Below, piece after piece: positions 1-7,956 of a stretch of 30,304 nucleotides of DNA. Positions within the stretch are counted from its first letter, which is position 1. Each line of letters opens with the position of its first letter. The translations under genes were made by a program, and so were the position numbers. The notes beneath the pieces are model-generated. The model did not search any database, was not told where the DNA came from, and saw only the letters and a list, made by a program, of their open reading frames with translations. Source of the stretch: Cyanobacteria bacterium UBA11153 (GTDB taxonomy: Bacteria > Cyanobacteriota > Cyanobacteriia > Cyanobacteriales > Coleofasciculaceae); the NCBI GenBank assembly GCA_003511885.1, contig DOIX01000019.1:35066-65369 (forward strand). Direction: 5' to 3'.

Positions 1-112
1 GAGGAAAAACCTCAGCGAGGAAAAACCCCAGCGAGGAAAAACATCAGCGAGGAAAAACCCCAGCGAGGAAAAACTTCAGCGAGGAAACATCCCAGCGAGG
101 AAAAACCCCAGC
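1..112. repeat. 16-bp minisatellite, seven tandem units
   Basis: Seven consecutive 16-bp units of the form GAGGAAAAACCCCAGC run from the window edge. They vary mainly at the three positions after the A-run; the sixth unit is the most diverged. The array probably continues left of the window. Sixteen is not a multiple of three, so it is not a coding repeat. Units have no spacers, so it is not a CRISPR array. Confidence 0.9.
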
Positions 113-127
113 GAGCAAGATGCTCGC
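111..127 (-). terminator. Hairpin GCGAGCA/AGA/TGCTCGC at the edge of the minisatellite
   Basis: Perfect 7-bp arms with a 3-nt loop. Read on the minus strand, the hairpin lies just after the stop of the cysteine hydrolase gene and is followed within a few bases by TGGGGTTTTT. It could therefore end that transcript. The same sequence could simply be a copy of a dispersed cyanobacterial palindrome, and the T-run is not directly adjacent, so the terminator role is inferred. Confidence 0.4.
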
Positions 128-163
128 ACTACATGAATATATAGCGTAAGTCCTATTCTTAAT

Positions 164-1213
164 TTAATTTGCCAAACTCGTTAGAGGTGTTGTGGATTTT
201 ACAACATTCATTCCGGCATCAGCAAAGCGCTGAAAGGCGGCATCAGCTTGTGCAGTGAAATCAATCTCTTCGCTGATAACTACGGGAGAGGTACAATCCT
301 CTAACACATAGACTTTTTTAGCTAGGTTGGCATCTATAGTTACCATTGCTGTTAATAAATCGTCAATTGTCCAAGCGACACAATGGCTCTTTGCTTGACC
401 TGCTATAATAATGCGATCGCAATTTAGTAATTTTTCGATTAACTGGGTATTTTTATACGCGATGGGTTTACCCAGATTATCTTCTAATACTTCTGGACGC
501 AATACGGAATAATTTTCGGTTAAAGGGTTATCGCCTTTGAGTTCAAACTTTGTCTGAGTCTTTCTGGCGATAGAGTGAAAAAATATGGCTTCTTCCACAG
601 CAGAAACCAAAGCGTGACCGATTCCGCCTAACATAGAATGATAAGGCCAGATAATGAGAGGAAACTTACCAGCATCGCTCAGTTTTTTAACGTAATGATA
701 AGCGTATTCCTGCAAAGCTAATTCCTTACCTTCACCCAAACTGCGAGCAACTTCTGGATTGACTTGCCATACTCCTTGTTCTACATCAGCTAAACTGATG
801 ATAGTCGTACCGGGAGTAGGATGTTCCCCGGCTGAATTAACCCAGAAAATGGGATGAAAAATTTGGATGGCTCTGTGAGTATCCATGGTAGGAATAATTT
901 CGGTAATAACGTGCAAATTCCGGTAAATAAATTCACATAGTCTCACGTTATCTTCCACGGCAGCTAAACCAGATTTTCCGCCGACAAATAGCTCAAAACC
1001 TGGAATACAAAAGGTATTTTGGACATCAATCAGGAGAAGACAAATGCGAGTACCTGCTTCCTCATCGCTTCTTGATGACTGAATGTTATGTTCCTTTGCC
1101 CATGCCTTAGCTTGCGCCGCTCTAGTTTGGTAGGGCACGCGCCAAACTTCTCCTATTTTTTGGGGATTGAAAAAGTCAGGAATTGGTAGTTGTAAGATAG
1201 TTTTACTAGTCAT
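164..1213 (-). CDS. Isochorismatase-like cysteine hydrolase (nicotinamidase-related)
   Basis: A 349-residue soluble protein of the isochorismatase-like hydrolase fold. The catalytic Asp is in LLIDVQNTF (D63). The nucleophile is in IIAGQAKSHCVAWTIDD (Cys278), the usual position of the catalytic Cys in nicotinamidases. TMDTHR (near residues 109-114) resembles a metal-binding DxH. The fold typically hydrolyses an amide or related bond, nicotinamide being the best-known substrate, but this protein is about 140 residues longer than ordinary nicotinamidases and carries a ~55-residue N-terminal extension, so the substrate is open. I start at the ATG at 1213; an in-frame TTG three codons upstream (1222) is possible. 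No clear Shine-Dalgarno sequence precedes either. It is the last gene of a minus-strand run but is separated from the channel gene by 325 bp of mostly repetitive DNA, so it probably has its own promoter. Confidence 0.8.
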   Translation of the reverse strand: MTSKTILQLPIPDFFNPQKIGEVWRVPYQTRAAQAKAWAKEHNIQSSRSDEEAGTRICLLLIDVQNTFCIPGFELFVGGKSGLAAVEDNVRLCEFIYRNLHVITEIIPTMDTHRAIQIFHPIFWVNSAGEHPTPGTTIISLADVEQGVWQVNPEVARSLGEGKELALQEYAYHYVKKLSDAGKFPLIIWPYHSMLGGIGHALVSAVEEAIFFHSIARKTQTKFELKGDNPLTENYSVLRPEVLEDNLGKPIAYKNTQLIEKLLNCDRIIIAGQAKSHCVAWTIDDLLTAMVTIDANLAKKVYVLEDCTSPVVISEEIDFTAQADAAFQRFADAGMNVVKSTTPLTSLAN

Positions 1214-1308
1214 AATTGTCAATGGTTAATGCCTAATGGCTAATGTTTAATTGCTAATGGTTAATTTGTATTCCCTATTCCCCACTCCCTATGCCCTATT
1301 CCCCATTA
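1214..1308. repeat. Short tandem repeats upstream of the hydrolase gene
   Basis: Degenerate runs of TAATGGCTAATG-like and CCCTATTCCCCA-like units, the short tandemly repeated type common between cyanobacterial genes. Together with the fragment at 1310-1477 they fill most of the 325-bp gap between hydrolase and channel genes. I see no strong promoter. Confidence 0.65.
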
Positions 1309-1309
1309 A

Positions 1310-1477
1310 TTAAAAACCAAATACGCCAGCATCGGTAAATGCTTTATCCAAGTCATTGGCAAGACCAAGTATGTCTGCCCAATGCCATAAATAATCAAAT
1401 AAGATTGGGTAAAATTGACACGATAGACTAGGAAATTGAGTTAAATCTTTGAGGAATTGAGGGCTGATTAATAACGC
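1310..1477 (-). pseudogene. Possible C-terminal gene remnant, 55 codons, no start
   Basis: On the minus strand a 55-codon open stretch reads like genuine protein: a segment ISPQFLKDLTQFPSL, then YLWHWADILGLANDLDKAF, ending TDAGVFGF and a TAA stop. It is rich in Trp, Tyr, Leu and Asp, unlike the repeats beside it. It is closed upstream by TGA (1478-1480) and has no ATG or GTG, so as it stands it is not a translatable gene. The likeliest reading is the 3' remnant of a decayed gene whose family I do not recognise. A chance open frame cannot be excluded. Confidence 0.35.
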
Positions 1478-1538
1478 TCAATATATTGTCAAAGCGAGTG
1501 ATTTTGCTAGTTATAAGTAAGACAAACCAAAGCTAAGA

Positions 1539-2996
1539 TTAAGCCAGGGTTGCATTATTTTTAGTACCCAGCTTTGCTTGTTCAATCGCTTTGCGACGGA
1601 GTTCCATAATTTGTCCAATTTCACGGGCGAGAGTTGGTTGTCTCTCGATCATGGCATAAGCAACACTGGAATAAATTAAAATCACCTCCATATCTTCCAA
1701 AGCCGTAACCGTAATTTTGGCTAATTCTCCAGTAAATAAAGCCATTTCGCCAAAAAATTCACCCTTAGAGAGGACATAAACTTCTTCTGCCTTTCCTTGA
1801 TTGTTGATGACGGTGACAGATGCCTTCCCAGCGACGATAATATGAAGAGCATTAATGCGATCGCCTTCTCGAATGATTTTCTCTCCAGCCGCGAAGTTGT
1901 GGAGCATAGAGCCTTTGGCTAAATCTGCCAAAGAGTCGCCTTCCATCCGCACCAGGGCAGGGACAGATTGAATCCCTTCGTTAAACTTGGTGGTAGCTTG
2001 TTCTTGTGTCGAAGGTTTCTCAGATTGATAGATTTCCCGTACAGGTACAGGAATTTTCAGATTATATCGCTTGGCGGCATACCAGATGCGGGTTTTCAAC
2101 TCATCGCGAATCTCATCGCGATCGCCAAATTCGCCAATCTGGATCACTAGCTTATATAAAATACCAAATTCTTCGTATTTTGTAGTTTCGACAACTGGTT
2201 CGGGATCTGGTAAAACTCCTGGTGTAGATAGCGCTGTAGCTTTTAAGACTTGTTTGACGAAGTTGGGAGGATGTTCGTAAGAAAATCGCAGTTCAATTTC
2301 GTCTTCATGCCGTCTGAATGGTTGGCTGTAATTAAATACCATTTCTTGGCTGACAATTGTGTGAGGAATTACGATTTGATATTGTTCTTCTGTCAGGAGC
2401 CGAATTCCGCGCCAATTGATATCAATTACTTTGCCACTTACTTCTCCTAAATGTAGCCAATCGCCCTCTTTAAAGGGACGTTCAAATAGCAAGGCAATCC
2501 CGGCAAAAATACTACCTAATGTATCTTGTAATGCCAAACCTAAAACAATGGAACCCACACCCAGGGCCGCAGCTAAACCTGCTAAGTCTATTTTCCATAC
2601 TACTGATAGTACCAGTGCGCTCCCTGCTGAAATCAAAACTGCTTGAGATAAATCGCGGAAGAGTTTAGGAACTTTTGCTCCCAAGGATTTTTCACCCCTG
2701 TCGGCGAAGACAATCGCATTAACTGTCGAAAGAGTTGCATAAATTGCGCAAATCCAAAATAAAGTAGCGACAACCTTCAAGAAATTATTCTCATTTTCCA
2801 GTTGCCAGACGTACTTCATAAATAGGAGAATTGCCAAGGCAGGCAAGACCAAATTCTGAATAAATCTCAGAGTCCAGGTAACGCTATTCCCCCGTCTTTT
2901 TAGATTATGAATAGTTTCGATCAGGATAATTTCCAATAGTGGGAAACATACTGCCAGTATTATCGCCCACATTAACAACTGAGTTTGTGAATTCAT
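1539..2996 (-). CDS. MscS-family channel with C-terminal cyclic-nucleotide-binding domain
   Basis: A 485-residue inner-membrane protein. Hydrophobic segments lie near residues 7-28, 45-62, 75-97 and 115-134. The pore-lining MscS helix follows (LAAALGVGSIVLGLALQDTL, 141-160), with GSIFAGIALLFERPFKEGD and the beta/alpha vestibule to about residue 325. A polar linker leads to a cNMP-binding fold (about 355-470) with FGEMAL at 415-420 forming the phosphate-binding cassette. This is the architecture of bacterial cyclic-nucleotide-gated (bCNG) members of the MscS superfamily. The cassette Arg that normally holds the cyclic phosphate is replaced: the stretch reads TGELAKITVTA, with Ala426 at the Arg position and Lys427 next to it. 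It lies downstream of, and on the same strand as, three nucleotidyl cyclases, which supports a ligand-responsive role. Gating by cAMP or cGMP is inferred. Confidence 0.88.
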   Translation of the reverse strand: MNSQTQLLMWAIILAVCFPLLEIILIETIHNLKRRGNSVTWTLRFIQNLVLPALAILLFMKYVWQLENENNFLKVVATLFWICAIYATLSTVNAIVFADRGEKSLGAKVPKLFRDLSQAVLISAGSALVLSVVWKIDLAGLAAALGVGSIVLGLALQDTLGSIFAGIALLFERPFKEGDWLHLGEVSGKVIDINWRGIRLLTEEQYQIVIPHTIVSQEMVFNYSQPFRRHEDEIELRFSYEHPPNFVKQVLKATALSTPGVLPDPEPVVETTKYEEFGILYKLVIQIGEFGDRDEIRDELKTRIWYAAKRYNLKIPVPVREIYQSEKPSTQEQATTKFNEGIQSVPALVRMEGDSLADLAKGSMLHNFAAGEKIIREGDRINALHIIVAGKASVTVINNQGKAEEVYVLSKGEFFGEMALFTGELAKITVTALEDMEVILIYSSVAYAMIERQPTLAREIGQIMELRRKAIEQAKLGTKNNATLA

Positions 2997-3013
2997 CTTG
3001 TTACTTTCCTTTG

Positions 3014-3087
3014 GTCATTTGTCATTTGTCATTGCTGATTGGTTGTTGGCTATTAGTCATTGGTTATGTGTCATTGGTTATGTGTCA
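3014..3087. repeat. Short tandem repeats (TCATTGGTTATGTG x2 and related)
   Basis: Two exact 14-bp copies of TCATTGGTTATGTG (3057-3084) with degenerate GTCATTT-type units before them, filling the gap between the cyclase and channel genes. The last codons of the cyclase (3088 onward) look derived from the same repeat. No obvious hairpin terminator separates the genes, so co-transcription is possible. Confidence 0.7.
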
Positions 3088-5244
3088 TTAGTCTTTAGTC
3101 CCTTTCAATATCCAGAGATTGCCCCGAAAATCATCATCTTCAATTGGCTCAAATTGGTATAAATCTGCCAAGGATTCGTAGACAGTTTTGGAAACTAGAA
3201 TTGAACCGGGTATCTTCTCTGCCGCCAATAAAATAGCACTAGCAATTGAGACAGTTTTCCCCCAAACATCATAAGTCAACTTTCTGCGTCCCACAATTCC
3301 GGCAAAGACATCTCCAGAATTGATACCAATACAAATATCCAGATGCAATCCTCTATCTCGATTAAATTGGCGGATAATATTGCGCATTTCCATCGCAAAG
3401 CTGATGGCACGTTGGCTGGGATTAGGATTTGAGGTAGTAATCCCTACTGCTGCGATGTAATTATCTCCAATCGTTTTAATTTTATCCACCTCATAAGCTG
3501 GGAGGATACTATCGAATAAACCAATCAAATCGTTAATTGCACTCAAAACTTCTTCAACAGTCATGGATTGGTAAAGCTTGCCAAATCCGATGATATCCGC
3601 GAATAGAATGGTAACATTATCAAGATGATCCGCGATAATTTCATCTTTATTTTTCAGGCGTTCCGTGACTGAGGCGGGAAAGACGCTCAGGAGTAATTCC
3701 TCATTTTCCCGATTTTTCTGTTCGATCATTTTGGTTTGGGTTTGTAGAGATTGCACCATGGTATTAAAAGATTCGGCTAATTCGCCGAATTCGTCGGGAG
3801 ATGAGATGTCAACTAGGGCATTAATATCGCCACTACTAATCTTCTGGGCACTGGCAATAATCTTCTGAATTGGTTTAATAAAGACACCGGAAATTACCAC
3901 AGCAACTATAGTCACAATTACTGCTAAAATTACGCCCCAAAGGAGAACAAATCTAGTAAATTCTCGAACAGGTTTATAGGCTTCTGCTAGATCGATTTCC
4001 GCCACAATTGCCCAACCCAAGCCTCCTACTTCTAAAGGGGAATATGAACTGAGAACTTTGATATTTCGACTATCTGTCAGAATCTGCGTATCTGTTTTTC
4101 CGGATAAGCCATTACTTGCTGCCTCTGAATCTATTTTCAACAGGATAATTGTTGTCTGATACTTCTCTATGGCATTAGTAGTTTTCTCTTCAACGTCTGC
4201 TGATTTGAGATTTTCCAGAAATTTTTTGGGATCTTCTATCAGGAAACGGGATAGGGAGCGCATCGTAGAATCTTGTCCTACCAGATAGGTTTGTCCGGTT
4301 TTACCTAACCCATCCTTTTCCCAATTTTTATTTCCTGTCATAATTTTATTCAAATCAGTGTCGTAGATTTGGAGTACTAGTACTCCAATTAATTCTGATT
4401 TATCAAAAATGGGGGCAGCGATGAAAGTTGTTGGCGCGCCAAAGGCGGCAGGATATTGTTTGAAATCGACGATTTTACTGTAGTTTTTGGCTTTTCCTTG
4501 AATCGCATCATTGACTGCTTCTGCTAAGTTAGTATCTTTGAAGCTGCCAGTGGTTAAGTCTACTGCAAAGTCAATTTGTTTGGCATAGCTGTAGATAGTA
4601 GTGTTGGTTTCTGCATCGACTAATATGATATCTGCGTAGTCAAATCTTTCTTGAATTTCTCTAAATAGAGGATGGTAACGGGCGTGAGCTTTTGTGTATT
4701 CGCTATCGTCTCCGGGATCTCTAGTGAAATAGTGGGTGTTATAGTTATTGGGGTTATTGGCTAGATAGTGATATTGGAGATAGCGATTTCCTGATTGGGT
4801 AGGAATGGCAATGTCAATAAGGGGCTTTCCTTCAGGATTTTTCGGCATGTAGGCGATAATTTCTTCATTATAGTATTGCTCTAGTTTTCTGTCCCAATAA
4901 CTGGGCATGGGTATTTTTTCAATTTTTTTGTAGGCTGCTTTAAAATCCCTCATGGCATTAATTACCATCCAGTCTTCGCTGAGTGTCTCAATTTGGGTAC
5001 GCAAGCCATCAAAATATGCGGTCACTTGGGCTGCTCTGGCGCTGCGCAAGCTGGTTAACTGATTTAATATCCGCTCGCTCAAATTCTCTTTCCCGCTGTT
5101 GTAGCTTAGTGCCATCAGGGTAAACATGCAGGCTAAACTAACTGCTAGTAACATAAATACTAGCTGTCTCCGGATCCCGGCTTTGAGCTTGAAACCGGAC
5201 ATCAATTTAGCGATTTGTCCAATTTTCTTATATTTCATTACCAT
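3088..5244 (-). CDS. Receptor-type class III nucleotidyl cyclase, paralogue A (degenerate active site)
   Basis: A 718-residue membrane sensor: N-terminal membrane helix (about 27-48), extracytoplasmic Cache-like sensor region (about 50-430), second helix (about 431-455), HAMP domain ending near residue 510, a coiled linker (IEQKNRENEELLLSVFP), and a class III cyclase domain (543-718). Metal aspartates are present in FADIIGF (D550) and IGDNY (D594), as are adenine-selecting Lys588 and Asp659 (KIKT, YDVWG), which favour ATP as substrate. The transition-state Asn and Arg of the usual VNxxxR motif are Ser666 and Ala670, so this copy may be weak or need a partner. The ATG at 5244 is preceded by GGAG at nine nucleotides; an ATG two codons on is also possible. 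It lacks the low-complexity insert of paralogues B and C and is the paralogue next to the channel gene. Confidence 0.9.
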   Translation of the reverse strand: MVMKYKKIGQIAKLMSGFKLKAGIRRQLVFMLLAVSLACMFTLMALSYNSGKENLSERILNQLTSLRSARAAQVTAYFDGLRTQIETLSEDWMVINAMRDFKAAYKKIEKIPMPSYWDRKLEQYYNEEIIAYMPKNPEGKPLIDIAIPTQSGNRYLQYHYLANNPNNYNTHYFTRDPGDDSEYTKAHARYHPLFREIQERFDYADIILVDAETNTTIYSYAKQIDFAVDLTTGSFKDTNLAEAVNDAIQGKAKNYSKIVDFKQYPAAFGAPTTFIAAPIFDKSELIGVLVLQIYDTDLNKIMTGNKNWEKDGLGKTGQTYLVGQDSTMRSLSRFLIEDPKKFLENLKSADVEEKTTNAIEKYQTTIILLKIDSEAASNGLSGKTDTQILTDSRNIKVLSSYSPLEVGGLGWAIVAEIDLAEAYKPVREFTRFVLLWGVILAVIVTIVAVVISGVFIKPIQKIIASAQKISSGDINALVDISSPDEFGELAESFNTMVQSLQTQTKMIEQKNRENEELLLSVFPASVTERLKNKDEIIADHLDNVTILFADIIGFGKLYQSMTVEEVLSAINDLIGLFDSILPAYEVDKIKTIGDNYIAAVGITTSNPNPSQRAISFAMEMRNIIRQFNRDRGLHLDICIGINSGDVFAGIVGRRKLTYDVWGKTVSIASAILLAAEKIPGSILVSKTVYESLADLYQFEPIEDDDFRGNLWILKGTKD

Positions 5245-5266
5245 GGAGGTAAACTCCGTATACTTG

Positions 5267-5308
5267 TTATTTGTTCTTGGTTATTTGTTCTTGGTTATTT
5301 GTTCTTGG
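5267..5308. repeat. Three exact 14-bp tandem units (TTATTTGTTCTTGG)
   Basis: Three consecutive identical 14-mers in the leader region of cyclase paralogue A, ending about 20 bp upstream of its start codon. This places repeat sequence in the 5' untranslated region of the likely transcript. Confidence 0.9.
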
Positions 5309-5368
5309 TTATTGGCAAGAAAACCAACTAATTTAAGCCTGGGGCTGAGAGCTACTTGCCCACAACAA

Positions 5369-5410
5369 CCAATAATTAAAAACCAATAACTAAAAACCAA
5401 TAACTAAAAA
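5369..5410. repeat. Three 14-bp tandem units (CCAATAACTAAAAA)
   Basis: Three consecutive 14-mers, the first with one difference (AATAATT), lie just downstream of the stop of cyclase paralogue B. With the array at 5267-5308 they bracket the gap between the two cyclase genes. The reverse complement of one array resembles the other (CCAAGAACAAATAA against CCAATAACTAAAAA), so they may be inverted relatives. Confidence 0.9.
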
Positions 5411-5427
5411 CCAACAATAAAACTAGT

Positions 5428-7725
5428 TTAGATCGCGACTGTTGGATCTATTTGCTGTCTCACCGTGCTGTGTAACAGCCAAAGCTCGACATTCTCCTTT
5501 CCGCCAACTTCCAGATGACCAACGCGATCTAATTCGTAGATATCTTGCACGGCATTATAGACGGTTTGGGACACTAAAATTGAACCGGGCATACTGAAAG
5601 GACTGGTTAAGATGCGGTTAGTGGTTGTCACCGTGTCACCCCAAACATCATAGGTCAACTTTTCAGTCCCGATGATGCCCGTCAAGACATCTCCAGAGTG
5701 AATTGCGATCGCAATATCTAAGTTCAATCCCCTTTCCTGACTAAATCTCCGGACAATACTCCGCATTTCTAGGGCAAAATCGATGGCGCGTTTCCCGTGA
5801 TCTAGTGTTGGCCTCGCTAATCCACAAGCTGCCATATAGTTATCGCCGATAGTTTTAATTTTGTCTACTCCATATTTTTCGTTAGCATCATCAAAGCTAT
5901 TGATAAGATCGTTCAATGTCGAGACTATTTCTTCAATTGTCATCGATTCATATAGCTTCCCAAAGCCAATGATATCGCTGAATAGTACGCTGACATTAGA
6001 AATCCGTTCGGCGATCCCTCTTTCTCCTTTTTTCAGACGAGTGGCGATGGAGTCGGGAAATACTTTGAGAAGAATTTCGTCATTTTCTCGATTCTTCTCT
6101 TCAATCATTTCTGTCTGATTCTTTAGCGAGTCAACCATTTTATTAAAGGAGGTTGCCAATTGACTAAATTCATCGTTACTTTTTATTTTTACCACAGTAT
6201 TCATGTTGCCACGAGCAATTCTTTTTGCATTGGCAATTAAAACATTAATTGGTTTGATGAAAATATATGAGAGAAACATTGCCACAAGAGTCACCAGCAA
6301 TACTAGGAGGGATCCCCAGAGGAGAATGATTCTTTGAAACTTGTAAATCGGTTCGTATGCTTCACTGAGATCGATTTCTGCCACAATTGCCCACTGCAAT
6401 CCCTCCACTTCCAGGGGTGCGTAGGAACTGAGAACAGCCTTGCCACGAGCATCTGTTACTATCTTGGTTTCGTTTTTTCCCTCTAAGGCTTCCTTGACTG
6501 CGGTTGACTCGACTTTGACCAAGAGAATGGTAGTATTAAAATCCTTAATTTTTTGGATAGTATTTTCACTAACATTACTTGTCCGCAAATCTTTGAAATA
6601 GTTTTCGGGATTTTCAATCAGAAAGCGAGATATGTTGCGCATGGTAAAATCAGCGCCGATTAGATCTGTTTTCCCTGTCTTGCCCAAGCCATCACCTTGC
6701 CAATTTTTATCCCCACTAACAATCCGATCGATTTGACCAACAGGCATCTGTAATACTAATACACCAATTAAGTCCAACCGATCGAAAATTGGTGCGGCAA
6801 TAAAGGAGGTTGCTGCCCCAAATGCAGGAATATATTGGGCATAGTCTACAACCTTAACGTAGTTTTTCGCTTTTGTTTCTAATACTGCTCTTACGGCTTC
6901 AGCAGCATTGCTTTTCTGGTATGCTCCTGTTAATATATTTCTGGCAAAATCAACTTGTTTAGAATAGTTGTAAACAATCACTCCTGTTTTAGCATCAACG
7001 AGCATAATATCATCGTAATTAAATCTTTCTTTTAACTCACCTAATAAGGGATGGTAGCGATTGTGAACGTCACTGTAGGCGCTACCGTCTCCGGCATCAT
7101 TGAGGAGATATCTTTTTTCTGTGGGATTGGGATTGGCGACGATATAGTGGTACTGTAGGTAGCGACTAGCCAGTGTTGTTGGCTTGTAGAGTTCGATTAC
7201 TGGATCCCCACCCGTTACTTTAGCAATTCTCGGCAGAAACTGTTTTTCGTAAAATTCTGTTACTTTTGCCTCCATATCATTGGGTATGGTTACTTTGGTA
7301 TCTGGCACAATTTCCTGCGCCTTTTCACTTTCTGGTTTCGTTTCTGCTTGAGTGTTAGGGTTAAGTGTGGTATCTGGTTTATCTGCTTCTAGTCTTTCTT
7401 CCAACCGATTTACAGCAGCTTGAAAGTCTTTCATCGCATTGAGTACCATCCAGTTTTGGCTCAAAGCCTCAGCCTGAAGGTGCAAGTCTTGAAAATACCC
7501 AGTAATTTGAGCGCTTCTGGCGGCGCGCAAGCTGGTTAACTGCTCGAAAATGCGATCGCTCAGATTAGTTCTACCATTTTCATAACTCATATACGCGATC
7601 GTCCACATGGAACACAAGCTAACCACTAGTACCATAATCGTCAACTGTGTCCTAATACTCGCTCTCAACCTAAACCGGGATATCAGTTTTGCCAGTGGAC
7701 TGATTTTGTTATAGGCTATTCTCAT
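5428..7725 (-). CDS. Receptor-type class III nucleotidyl cyclase, paralogue B
   Basis: A 765-residue paralogue of its two neighbours: membrane helix (about 27-48), Cache-like extracytoplasmic region, second helix (about 470-492), HAMP, a linker containing IEEKNRENDEILLKVFPDS, and a class III cyclase domain (577-765). The metal aspartates are D584 (FSDI) and D628 (IGDN); Lys622 and Asp693 favour ATP. In the transition-state motif (DTVTTTNR) the Arg704 is kept and the usual Asn is Thr700. Between residues about 108 and 155 there is a polar Glu/Pro/Thr-rich insertion that paralogue A lacks. The ATG at 7725 has GAGG eight nucleotides upstream. About 180 bp separate it from paralogue A, so read-through is plausible. 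The product is probably cAMP, made in response to a periplasmic ligand I cannot identify. Confidence 0.9.
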   Translation of the reverse strand: MRIAYNKISPLAKLISRFRLRASIRTQLTIMVLVVSLCSMWTIAYMSYENGRTNLSDRIFEQLTSLRAARSAQITGYFQDLHLQAEALSQNWMVLNAMKDFQAAVNRLEERLEADKPDTTLNPNTQAETKPESEKAQEIVPDTKVTIPNDMEAKVTEFYEKQFLPRIAKVTGGDPVIELYKPTTLASRYLQYHYIVANPNPTEKRYLLNDAGDGSAYSDVHNRYHPLLGELKERFNYDDIMLVDAKTGVIVYNYSKQVDFARNILTGAYQKSNAAEAVRAVLETKAKNYVKVVDYAQYIPAFGAATSFIAAPIFDRLDLIGVLVLQMPVGQIDRIVSGDKNWQGDGLGKTGKTDLIGADFTMRNISRFLIENPENYFKDLRTSNVSENTIQKIKDFNTTILLVKVESTAVKEALEGKNETKIVTDARGKAVLSSYAPLEVEGLQWAIVAEIDLSEAYEPIYKFQRIILLWGSLLVLLVTLVAMFLSYIFIKPINVLIANAKRIARGNMNTVVKIKSNDEFSQLATSFNKMVDSLKNQTEMIEEKNRENDEILLKVFPDSIATRLKKGERGIAERISNVSVLFSDIIGFGKLYESMTIEEIVSTLNDLINSFDDANEKYGVDKIKTIGDNYMAACGLARPTLDHGKRAIDFALEMRSIVRRFSQERGLNLDIAIAIHSGDVLTGIIGTEKLTYDVWGDTVTTTNRILTSPFSMPGSILVSQTVYNAVQDIYELDRVGHLEVGGKENVELWLLHSTVRQQIDPTVAI

Positions 7726-7956
7726 CGGAGGAACCTCATCAAAGATTTCGATTTACTTGTTTGATTATTAATTTATGTGAAGCTTTCACTTCCCCAGGAT
7801 ATCAGATCCGATGATTGTACCACATATATAGCAACCGCCACATCAGTTAATACATCAATAAATGAATAGAGCCGAGAAGCATTCCTGAGTAAAGGGTTTG
7901 ATTTACATCAAATAACTATCAACTATCCACTATCAACTATCCGCTGCTATAGCATC
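7726..7956. other. Intergenic region between cyclases B and C
   Basis: 231 bp containing CAACTAT/CCACTAT-type heptamer repeats (about 7915-7942) and the partial palindromic-repeat sequence TATAGCAACCGCC (about 7827-7839), whose full copy is at 12609-12652. No hairpin terminator or clear promoter was seen. Confidence 0.5.

Noticed and set aside
1..112. CRISPR array
   Set aside because: Units are 16 bp and directly adjacent, with no unique spacers; it is a minisatellite.
5126..5389. 87-codon plus-strand frame
   Set aside because: Antisense to cyclase A and then translated 14-bp repeats.
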